DNA of 64,000 bases from JAMLIN01 sp964509685 (GTDB lineage: Bacteria; Pseudomonadota; Gammaproteobacteria; Burkholderiales; Burkholderiaceae_E). The stretch covers positions 1-64,000 of the forward strand of contig CAZDYQ010000002.1 of NCBI GenBank assembly GCA_964509685.1, written 5' to 3'. Shown piece by piece: positions 50,877-57,636 of the stretch. The notes beneath the pieces were generated by a model, which saw only the letters and a program-made list of their open reading frames with translations, had not been told where the DNA came from and did not search any database. Within the stretch, counting starts at the first letter, position 1; each line of letters opens with the position of its first letter. The translations under genes were made by a program, and so were the position numbers.

Positions 50877-50904
50877 ATTCCTACCCGTGTAGGAAGTCTT
50901 CCTA
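50877..50904. promoter_or_regulatory. two overlapping palindromes of TTCCTA half-sites between flhD and fliC1
   Basis: TTCCTAC-CCGT-GTAGGAA (50878-50895) and TAGGAAG-T-CTTCCTA (50890-50904) share a half-site, so three alternating TTCCTA units lie on 28 bp. The first heptamer ATTCCTA fits the BvgA heptamer (T/A)TTC(C/T)TA, and the second palindrome is close to the RcsAB box that represses flhDC in enterobacteria. A NarL/RcsB/BvgA-family regulator site controlling flhDC and possibly fliC1 is likely by inference; the regulator is not in the window. Confidence 0.55.
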
Positions 50905-50945
50905 TCCCCGCAGGGCCCCTTCCGGCCGCCGCTCGGCGACCGGAT

Positions 50946-50972
50946 TAAAGCCGGGGCGACCCCGACCGTTAT
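50946..50972 (+). promoter_or_regulatory. sigma-28 (FliA) promoter of fliC1
   Basis: TAAAGCCG (50946-50953), 11-base spacer, ACCGTTAT (50965-50972). Spacing is exact; the -10 matches GCCGATAA/T at 6/8. It gives a leader of about 125 nt before the flagellin ATG, where AGGAG serves as the ribosome binding site. Confidence 0.7.
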
Positions 50973-51105
50973 TCGCTGGCAACGGGATGGTCCCGTCGCC
51001 CCGCGGCTCGCAGAGAAGCCTCAAGGGCTCTCCGGATAGCCAGGGCACAGGGCCCCGGCGATGCGGCCCAAAGCCGCCAGGAAATCAAACTCAAGGAGTC
51101 CTCTA

Positions 51106-51939
51106 ATGGCCCAGATCATCAACACCAACCTGATGGCGCTGAATGCCCAGCGCAACCTCTCGGCGACCCAGAACGCGTTGGCGACTTCCGTGCAGCGCCT
51201 GTCCTCGGGCCTGCGCGTCAACAGCGCCAAGGACGACGCCGCCGGCCTGGCGATCGCCGAGCGGATGAACACCCAGATCCGCGGCATGAACGTGGCGATC
51301 CGCAATGCCAACGACGGCATCTCGCTCGCGCAGACCGCCGAGGCCTCCCTCGGCCAGATCGGCGAGATGGCCCAGCGCATGCGCGAGCTCGCGGTGCAGT
51401 CGGCCAACGCCACCAACACCGCCGAGGACCGCGCCAACCTCGACGCCGAGTACCAGCAGCTCGCCCAGGAGATCACCCGCACGATCGCCAGCACGACGTT
51501 CAACGGGCTGGCGATCCTGGCGGGAGACGCGGGGACGCAGAACTTCCAGGTGGGCGCCGGCAGCGATGCATTGATCAACGCGATCAGCATCACCACTACT
51601 GATCTTTCCGGCGCGGCCGAGGTCACGGCGGTCACCAGCGGCTCGATCGCCACCGCGGCGGGCGCAACGACCGCCATGGACGACATCGAGACCCTGATCG
51701 ACCTGCTCACCACCGAGCGGGCGACCTACGGCGCGGCCCAGAACCGCTTCGAGTCGGTCATCTCGAACCTGCAGTCCGCGGTCGAGAGCCAGACGGCCGC
51801 CCGCAGCCGCATCATGGACGCCGACTTCGCGGCCGAGACCGCCGCGATGACGCGCGCCCAGGTCCTGCAGCAGGCCGGCGTCGCGATGCTCTCGCAGGCC
51901 AACGCCATGCCGAACACGGTGCTCAGCCTCCTGCGCTGA
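51106..51939 (+). CDS. fliC: flagellin FliC, copy 1
   Basis: 277 residues, a short flagellin. Terminal D0/D1 helices are present: INTNLMALNAQRNLSATQNAL at the start and AMTRAQVLQQAGVAMLSQANAMPNTVLSLLR at the end, with the TLR5-type segment QRLSSGLRVNSAKDDAAGLAI. Only about 75 residues (roughly 145-220) form the variable surface part, so the outer D2/D3 domains are almost absent. The ATG at 51106 follows AGGAG. Its core is identical in DNA to the second flagellin gene. Confidence 0.97.
   Translation: MAQIINTNLMALNAQRNLSATQNALATSVQRLSSGLRVNSAKDDAAGLAIAERMNTQIRGMNVAIRNANDGISLAQTAEASLGQIGEMAQRMRELAVQSANATNTAEDRANLDAEYQQLAQEITRTIASTTFNGLAILAGDAGTQNFQVGAGSDALINAISITTTDLSGAAEVTAVTSGSIATAAGATTAMDDIETLIDLLTTERATYGAAQNRFESVISNLQSAVESQTAARSRIMDADFAAETAAMTRAQVLQQAGVAMLSQANAMPNTVLSLLR
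51188..51875 (+). repeat. 688-bp direct repeat shared by the two flagellin genes (copy 1)
   Basis: Bases 51188-51875 are identical to 52199-52886 (offset 1011); I compared the two line by line and found no mismatch, including the low-GC CACCACTACTGATCTTTCC patch. The 5' ends (about 80 bases of coding sequence) and 3' ends (about 60) of the genes and both flanks differ. Confidence 0.95.
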
Positions 51940-51964
51940 TCCCCGCGAGACGGCCATGGCCGAA

Positions 51965-52001
51965 GGGGGCCGACGGGGTGATACCCCGCCGGCCCCCTTT
52001 T
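51965..52001 (+). terminator. intrinsic terminator of fliC1
   Basis: GGGGGCCG (51965-51972) pairs with CGGCCCCC (51990-51997), with an inner GGGG/CCCC stem and TGATA loop, followed by TTTT. It ends fliC1 26 bases after its stop, so fliC2 needs its own promoter or read-through. Confidence 0.88.
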
Positions 52002-52116
52002 CCTGTTCCCGGACGAGGGAAATCTGGTCGGGACGACGCCGGCTTTTCCGCCGATCGGCGTCACCCCCCCGATGGCATCGTGGCGCCATGCATCGCCCGA
52101 TGCCAAGGAGAACCCA

Positions 52117-52953
52117 ATGTCCCAGGTGATCAACACCAATCTGATGTCCCTCAACGCCCAGCGCAACCTGCACACCAACAGCAGCTCGCTGGCGACCGCC
52201 GTGCAGCGCCTGTCCTCGGGCCTGCGCGTCAACAGCGCCAAGGACGACGCCGCCGGCCTGGCGATCGCCGAGCGGATGAACACCCAGATCCGCGGCATGA
52301 ACGTGGCGATCCGCAATGCCAACGACGGCATCTCGCTCGCGCAGACCGCCGAGGCCTCCCTCGGCCAGATCGGCGAGATGGCCCAGCGCATGCGCGAGCT
52401 CGCGGTGCAGTCGGCCAACGCCACCAACACCGCCGAGGACCGCGCCAACCTCGACGCCGAGTACCAGCAGCTCGCCCAGGAGATCACCCGCACGATCGCC
52501 AGCACGACGTTCAACGGGCTGGCGATCCTGGCGGGAGACGCGGGGACGCAGAACTTCCAGGTGGGCGCCGGCAGCGATGCATTGATCAACGCGATCAGCA
52601 TCACCACTACTGATCTTTCCGGCGCGGCCGAGGTCACGGCGGTCACCAGCGGCTCGATCGCCACCGCGGCGGGCGCAACGACCGCCATGGACGACATCGA
52701 GACCCTGATCGACCTGCTCACCACCGAGCGGGCGACCTACGGCGCGGCCCAGAACCGCTTCGAGTCGGTCATCTCGAACCTGCAGTCCGCGGTCGAGAGC
52801 CAGACGGCCGCCCGCAGCCGCATCATGGACGCCGACTTCGCGGCCGAGACCGCCGCGATGACGCGCGCCCAGGTCCTGCAGCAGGCGGGCACCGCCATGC
52901 TCGCCCAGGCCAACCAGATGCCGAACACCGTGCTGCAGCTGCTGCAACGCTGA
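52117..52953 (+). CDS. fliC: flagellin FliC, copy 2
   Basis: 278 residues. Begins SQVINTNLMSLNAQRNLHTNS and ends AGTAMLAQANQMPNTVLQLLQR, different from copy 1, while residues from about 29 to 257 are identical. AGGAG stands 8 bases before the ATG. No sigma-28 promoter with 8-11-8 spacing is seen in the 115 bases between the fliC1 terminator and this start; the only relic is GCCGATCG at 52050-52057 with no -35. Expression may therefore be weak or by another route. Confidence 0.96.
   Translation: MSQVINTNLMSLNAQRNLHTNSSSLATAVQRLSSGLRVNSAKDDAAGLAIAERMNTQIRGMNVAIRNANDGISLAQTAEASLGQIGEMAQRMRELAVQSANATNTAEDRANLDAEYQQLAQEITRTIASTTFNGLAILAGDAGTQNFQVGAGSDALINAISITTTDLSGAAEVTAVTSGSIATAAGATTAMDDIETLIDLLTTERATYGAAQNRFESVISNLQSAVESQTAARSRIMDADFAAETAAMTRAQVLQQAGTAMLAQANQMPNTVLQLLQR
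52199..52886 (+). repeat. 688-bp direct repeat shared by the two flagellin genes (copy 2)
   Basis: Identical partner of 51188-51875. The perfect match in a coding core with different ends is the pattern of recent gene conversion. Confidence 0.95.
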
Positions 52954-53007
52954 GCGCGGGGGCGGACGAGCCGCCGGCGCCGGCCCGGTTCGCCCGCGGC
53001 CCGCCGT

Positions 53008-53030
53008 GCCGCCGGCTTCGAGCCGGCGGC
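53008..53030 (+). terminator. hairpin after fliC2, possible terminator without U-run
   Basis: GCCGCCGGCT-TCG-AGCCGGCGGC is a perfect 10-bp stem with a 3-base loop, 55 bases after the stop. The following bases CGTGGATCCC lack a T tract, so termination would be weak or factor-dependent. Confidence 0.4.
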
Positions 53031-53040
53031 CGTGGATCCC

Positions 53041-53067
53041 TCAACATCCGTACGTCGTTGCCGATAT
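53041..53067 (+). promoter_or_regulatory. sigma-28 (FliA) promoter of fliD
   Basis: TCAACATC (53041-53048), 11-base spacer, GCCGATAT (53060-53067): a perfect class III -10 and the TCAA -35 form. It is 84 bases before the fliD ATG. Confidence 0.75.
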
Positions 53068-53150
53068 TCCGTACAGGCAGCGGCGACGGATCGCCGTGCA
53101 CGGCCGCCGGCGCGGCGGGCCGCGCCCCCGCAACTTTCGGAGTCTGACCG

Positions 53151-54557
53151 ATGGCAACCGGTTCCGTTGGCATGGGCGGGATGATCGACGTCAATGCGAT
53201 CGTCTCGCAGCTGATGAACATCGAACGCGCCCCGCTCGCCCTCATCAACAACAAGCTCAAGGGCATCGACACGAAGCTCTCGGAAGTCGGCAAGCTCAAG
53301 GCGGCGATGGACAAGCTGCGAAGCGCGGCGGTCTCGATCGCGGGCGCGGGGAACTGGAGCGCCGCCAAGGCGAGCAGCGCGCAGCCGGACGTCGTCCAGG
53401 CGACCGCGTCCGCCGGCGCGCTTCCCGGCAGCTACTCGTTGCGGGTGGACGCGCTCGCCCAGCACCAGACCCTCGTGACCGCTCCCCTGCCGGGCGCCGA
53501 CGCCCTGGTGGGCGGCGGCTCGCTCACGATCACCTTCGGCACGGGGGACGGCGGTGCCTTCGTCCCGGATCCGGAGCGCGCGCCGGTCCAGGTGGTGGTG
53601 CCCGCCGGCGCCACCCTGGCCCAGGTGCGGGACGCCATCAACAGCGCCGGTGCGGGGATCGGCGCGACCCTGGTCAACGACGAGGCCGGCACCCGCCTGA
53701 TGGTCCGCAGCGCCGAGAGCGGCGAGGCCCAGGCATTCCGGATCGACGCCGTGGACGACGGCAGCGGGGCCGGTGGGCTCGGGCTCGGCGCCCTCGCCTA
53801 TGCGCCCGGCGATGCCGCCGGTGCGATCACGCGCATCCAGGCGGCGAGCAACGCCCAGGTGGAATTCAACGGCCTCGCCCTGAGCCTCGCCTCCAACAGC
53901 GCGAACGACCTCCTCGAGAACGTCAGCTTCACCTTCCACCAGGTGAGCGCCAATCCGGTCACGGTGGACATCACGACCGACACGGAGGCCGTGCGGGCCG
54001 GCATCGACGAGTTCGTCAACGCCTACAACGAGCTCAACAGCCTCGTGCGAAGCCAGACCGGCTACGATCCGGCCACGCGTGTCGCGGGACCGCTGCAGGG
54101 CAACCAGACCGTCACGATGATGCAGTCGAAGTTGCGCTCGATCGTCGGCTCCGGCGTGGCAGGACTCGATCTCGGGCGACTCTCGGACGTGGGCATCGAG
54201 ATCCAGCGTGACGGGTCCCTGAAGGTGGCCGAGGACAAGCTGTCCGTCGCCCTTGCCGACCCGAAGCAGGTCCAGCAGCTCTTCGCCGCGAACGACCAGG
54301 ATGCCGGCGTGCTCGGCATCGGCCGGCAGGTTCGGGACCTGCTCGACGACATGCTGGGCATCGACGGCGCCATCAGCGGCGCGACCGATTCCCTGAAGGC
54401 CAGGCGTCGAATCATCGAGGATCGGGAGGAGCGCCTGCAGAGCCGCCTCACGCTGATCGAGGCACGCCTGATCCGGCAGTACAGCGCGCTCGACGCGAGT
54501 CTCGCGCAACTGAACGGCTCGCTCGCCGCCGTCAGCAGGATTCCCACCGGCGAATAG
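53151..54557 (+). CDS. fliD: flagellar filament cap protein FliD (HAP2)
   Basis: 468 residues. FliD N-terminal signature (GMIDVNAIVSQLMNIERAPLALINNKLKGIDTKLSEVGKLKAAMDKLRSA), a beta-rich middle, and C-terminal helices (IDEFVNAYNELNSLVRSQTGYDPATR; LIEARLIRQYSALDASLAQL). Caps the growing filament and folds flagellin. Normal length. Confidence 0.96.
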   Translation: MATGSVGMGGMIDVNAIVSQLMNIERAPLALINNKLKGIDTKLSEVGKLKAAMDKLRSAAVSIAGAGNWSAAKASSAQPDVVQATASAGALPGSYSLRVDALAQHQTLVTAPLPGADALVGGGSLTITFGTGDGGAFVPDPERAPVQVVVPAGATLAQVRDAINSAGAGIGATLVNDEAGTRLMVRSAESGEAQAFRIDAVDDGSGAGGLGLGALAYAPGDAAGAITRIQAASNAQVEFNGLALSLASNSANDLLENVSFTFHQVSANPVTVDITTDTEAVRAGIDEFVNAYNELNSLVRSQTGYDPATRVAGPLQGNQTVTMMQSKLRSIVGSGVAGLDLGRLSDVGIEIQRDGSLKVAEDKLSVALADPKQVQQLFAANDQDAGVLGIGRQVRDLLDDMLGIDGAISGATDSLKARRRIIEDREERLQSRLTLIEARLIRQYSALDASLAQLNGSLAAVSRIPTGE

Positions 54558-54606
54558 GACGCGATGCGCCCGTCGCGCAGGAAGCGACGATAGTCCGCCT
54601 TCGCGC

Positions 54607-54633
54607 TAAAGGCGCAAGGCCGCGGGCCGATAC
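54607..54633 (+). promoter_or_regulatory. sigma-28 (FliA) promoter of fliS
   Basis: TAAAGGCG (54607-54614), 11-base spacer, GCCGATAC (54626-54633), 36 bases before the fliS ATG. Exact 8-11-8 geometry, so fliST-ycgR can be expressed apart from fliD. Confidence 0.8.
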
Positions 54634-54668
54634 AGAAGGTATCGAGAGACAACCCCAGCAGGCGCACG

Positions 54669-55088
54669 ATGTTCGCTCCCTTCCGGAATCCCGCCCAGGC
54701 CTACCGCCAGCTCGGCACCGAGACCGCCGTGGCAGACGCCAATCCCCATCGCCTGATCGACATGCTCTTCGAAGGCGCCAGCGAGTTCATCGCCAAGGCG
54801 GACGATGCCATGGCCCGGGGCGACATCGCCGCCAAGGGCGAGGCGATCACCCGGGCGATCCGCATCGTGGACGAAGGGCTCAATGCCGCGCTGGACATGT
54901 CCGCCGGGGAGATCGCGGAGAACCTGCGGTCGCTCTACCTCTTCGTCTCCTTGCAGCTGCTCGAGGCAAGCCGGCACAACGATCGCGCGCGGCTCGACCT
55001 CGCCCGCAGGACGCTCGCGGAGATCCATGCGGGCTGGCGCGAGATCGCCCCGGGGCGCGCCGTTCGGCGTGACCTGGAAGTCGCCTGA
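54669..55088 (+). CDS. fliS: flagellin export chaperone FliS
   Basis: 139 residues, helical bundle. Conserved AYRQLGTETAVADANPHRLIDMLFEGASEFI at the start, binds the C-terminus of flagellin and prevents early polymerisation. Located between fliD and fliT, standard order. Confidence 0.94.
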   Translation: MFAPFRNPAQAYRQLGTETAVADANPHRLIDMLFEGASEFIAKADDAMARGDIAAKGEAITRAIRIVDEGLNAALDMSAGEIAENLRSLYLFVSLQLLEASRHNDRARLDLARRTLAEIHAGWREIAPGRAVRRDLEVA

Positions 55089-55100
55089 CGGGCGATCGGA

Positions 55101-55442
55101 ATGCCGATGATCGATTCGTATCGCCGGGTGGTCGAAAACGCCGAGACGATGCTCGAGCATGCGCGGGCCGGACGATGGGATGAAGTCGCCGTCACCGCCG
55201 GCGCGATCGGCCGCTTGACCAGGGCGCTCGACGGCGCCCGCCGCGACGGTCCTGCCCTGCCGGCCACGGAGGAAGCCGAACGCGTCCGCCTGCTCGCCAG
55301 GCTCGTCCGGATCGATGCCGAAGTCAGGCAGCTCCGGCAGCCCTGGGCACGCCGGCTCGACGCCCTGCTCGATGTCCGCCCGGCCGCCCGCGCCGGCAGT
55401 TCGGGTCACGCACCGGAAGAGGCGACATCCGGTCCATTCTGA
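55101..55442 (+). CDS. fliT: FliT-like flagellar chaperone
   Basis: 113 residues, mainly helical (DSYRRVVENAETMLEHARAGRWDEVAVTAGAIGRLTRALDG). FliT usually chaperones FliD and regulates FlhDC. Similarity is weak, as in most betaproteobacterial FliT; the call rests on position after fliS (12 bases), size and a conserved RWDEV segment. Ends 4 bases before ycgR. Confidence 0.7.
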   Translation: MPMIDSYRRVVENAETMLEHARAGRWDEVAVTAGAIGRLTRALDGARRDGPALPATEEAERVRLLARLVRIDAEVRQLRQPWARRLDALLDVRPAARAGSSGHAPEEATSGPF

Positions 55443-55446
55443 CGCG

Positions 55447-56223
55447 ATGCCTGCGCAGAACGATCACTTCGACTTCCTGCCGGAACCGCCCGGCCTGCTG
55501 GTGGAGGCTCGCGCACTGGTGGCACAGCCTCTCGCGCGGGCCCTGCTGCGCGAACTCAGCCGGCGCGCCGCGCCGGTCGCGGTTCGTCCTCGTCGCGATC
55601 CCGCCCTTCACCGGTTCGGGTGCATCGTCGAATGCGACGACGACGGCATCGCCATCGATCTCGTGGGCGGCCATGGGGGCGACGACGGCGCGCGCGGCAC
55701 GGCCCGTGATCTCGCGGCGATGCCGGCGGCGGACGGCACCGAGGACGACTACGTCGGCGTCGCCTATCTCGACGGCGTCAAGATCCAGTTCGATGCCCGC
55801 CTGCGCGGCGTCGCGCTCCCGCCAGGGCCGGCCCGGCTGCATGGCGCACCGCCCCTTGCGGTCTATCGCCTGCAACGCCGCGATGCCTACCGGGTGCCGA
55901 CCCCGCCGGGACAGGGGCGCTGCGTGATCCGCGAGGCGCCGGGCACCGAGCGCTCGTTCGGCATCGTCGACCTGAGCGTGCGAGGACTCCTCCTCGCGTG
56001 GCAGGAGGAAGGCCGGCCGGCCGTCGGCAACGTCTGGGAGCATTCCCGGATCGAGTTCGCCGGCAGGCCCCCGCTGCCCTGCATGCTGGTCGCGTCGAGG
56101 ATCGACGAGGCGGCCGACCCGATCCGCGTCGGCTGCGAGTTCGGCCCCATGCCTCCCGAGGTCGAGCGGGCCCTCCAGGTGCTCGTCAACGACCTCCAGC
56201 TCGAACCGCGCCGGGGCCGGTGA
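55447..56223 (+). CDS. ycgR: flagellar brake protein YcgR, c-di-GMP receptor
   Basis: 258 residues. N-terminal YcgR domain followed by a PilZ domain from about residue 140, with the c-di-GMP-binding RxxxR (R145-R149 in QRRDAYR) and DxSxxG (D175, S177, G180) motifs intact. Binding slows the motor. The start at 55447 lies four bases past fliT; an upstream extension in the same frame overlaps fliT and is rejected. Confidence 0.92.
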   Translation: MPAQNDHFDFLPEPPGLLVEARALVAQPLARALLRELSRRAAPVAVRPRRDPALHRFGCIVECDDDGIAIDLVGGHGGDDGARGTARDLAAMPAADGTEDDYVGVAYLDGVKIQFDARLRGVALPPGPARLHGAPPLAVYRLQRRDAYRVPTPPGQGRCVIREAPGTERSFGIVDLSVRGLLLAWQEEGRPAVGNVWEHSRIEFAGRPPLPCMLVASRIDEAADPIRVGCEFGPMPPEVERALQVLVNDLQLEPRRGR

Positions 56224-56330
56224 CCATGCCGGCTTGACCCGGCGCCGGCCGAGACGGCAAGATCGTCCGGTTTCGAAACCCTTGCAGGATCGATCGGCCG
56301 CCGCTGGACGGCGAGCCCTGGAGGCAGGAC

Positions 56331-57476
56331 ATGAAGCGCCCGGGCGATGCACTCGCGCAGGCAGGCGAGGATGGGACCCAGGCGGAGCTGGAAGAGCGCT
56401 TTGCCTTCTTCCACGACGCGGTGAGCGACTGGCTCGCCGACCCGGGAATCACGATCGTCTGCGGCCGCTGGTCCGAGGGCGCCATCTCCGAGTTGATGCC
56501 CGGCGGCACCGCCGCCCTGCTGCCGCCCGCCTACGAGGGCCGCTTCGCGGGCATCCGGGAGCTGCGGATCCGGCAGCAGCGCCACCACCTGCACATCGAC
56601 TTCGGGCGCATTCATGCGCTTTCCTACGTCGTCGCCCCGAGCGTCTGCCTGGGCTTCGATCCCTCGCTCGAGATCCGGCTGCTGGCCACCGACGAGGCGG
56701 GCAATCCCACCGAGGACTGGATGGTCTCGCTGATGTACGCGAATCCCTACCTGCAGGACCGCAGGGTCGATCCCGAGGCCGCCGGACGATTCTTTCGCAC
56801 GGCGAGGGCCCATCTCGCGCGCCGCCCGGATCTCGTCAGGCTGACGGTCACGCCCGAGGCCAGGCGCAATGTCCACGCCGGCGCGCTTTTCGAATGCCTC
56901 GCCGAGGCGAGCGGCCAGCGGTTCGACGACAGGGACTGGGAGTCGGCGCTCGCCGCCCTGGGCGCGCCGGCCGCGAAGGCGCGCCCCGCTGGCCCGGAAC
57001 CGCGCATCGTGCCGCTGCTGCGGGAGGCCCTCGCGCTGCCCGAGGCGTCGCTCGTCATCTTCCGCGACCGCACCCTGGTCGAGTTCAAGACCGACCGGCT
57101 CGGTGGCCTCTACCGCTACGAGGAACAGGGCCATGTTTCGTGGCAGGTCGGGCGGTTCGAGGACCATCACTGCCACCTGGCGCTCGGCGAAGTCGCGTCG
57201 GTCCTGTTCTCCGCCGAGCCGGTGCCCTGCCAGGGAAACCGGCTGAACTACACGATCTGGTTCCTCGTGTCCGGGGCCTGCGGCAACCCATACCGGCCGG
57301 ACGGATACTTCTCGATCACGCTGAACAAGCCCTACCGGGCGGGCGTGCCCCGGCCGGAGGTGATCGATCCCGTCTTCGACCTCTACCGGCGCTACCGGCG
57401 GCAGCCCTGGGTGAGCGCGGACGAGCGGTTCCTCGAAGCGCTCGCCGAAGGGCCGCCGAGCCGGCGCTTCGCCTGA
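56331..57476 (+). CDS. uncharacterised protein with two internal repeats (HHxH...GNP...PY)
   Basis: 381 residues, not recognised. Two halves align without gaps at an offset of about 194 residues: H85-H86-x-H88, G92, P103, GNP 124-126 and PY 139-140 in the first correspond to H279-H280-x-H282, G286, P297, GNP 318-320 and PY 334-335 in the second. No signal peptide or membrane helix, so probably cytosolic. Two repeats of that size with histidines on a beta strand recall HemS/ChuX-type haem-handling proteins, but this is only a pattern resemblance. AGG stands before the ATG. It lies between ycgR and a baeRF gene inside the flagellar cluster; role unknown. Confidence 0.8.
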   Translation: MKRPGDALAQAGEDGTQAELEERFAFFHDAVSDWLADPGITIVCGRWSEGAISELMPGGTAALLPPAYEGRFAGIRELRIRQQRHHLHIDFGRIHALSYVVAPSVCLGFDPSLEIRLLATDEAGNPTEDWMVSLMYANPYLQDRRVDPEAAGRFFRTARAHLARRPDLVRLTVTPEARRNVHAGALFECLAEASGQRFDDRDWESALAALGAPAAKARPAGPEPRIVPLLREALALPEASLVIFRDRTLVEFKTDRLGGLYRYEEQGHVSWQVGRFEDHHCHLALGEVASVLFSAEPVPCQGNRLNYTIWFLVSGACGNPYRPDGYFSITLNKPYRAGVPRPEVIDPVFDLYRRYRRQPWVSADERFLEALAEGPPSRRFA

Positions 57477-57636
57477 GGCCGCAAGGCCGGCACGTCCTGC
57501 GCGGGGGCGGGCCCGAATCCCGCACCATCCTTGACCTGAGCCAATACGCCCCGGCGCATCCGGGGCATCATGGGCACAACGCATCCGGCGTCGAGCCGTC
57601 GATGCCGCCAGGTCAGATCCAATGGAGGCCCCCGAC

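Noticed and set aside
50946..50972. Reading the fliC1 promoter as sigma-70
   Set aside because: No hexamer pair with 16-18 spacing is as good as the FliA 8-11-8 match, and flagellin is a class III gene.
52050..52057. GCCGATCG as a sigma-28 -10 for fliC2
   Set aside because: No TAAA/TCAA block at the required distance; the sequence is part of a local palindrome GCCGATCGGC.
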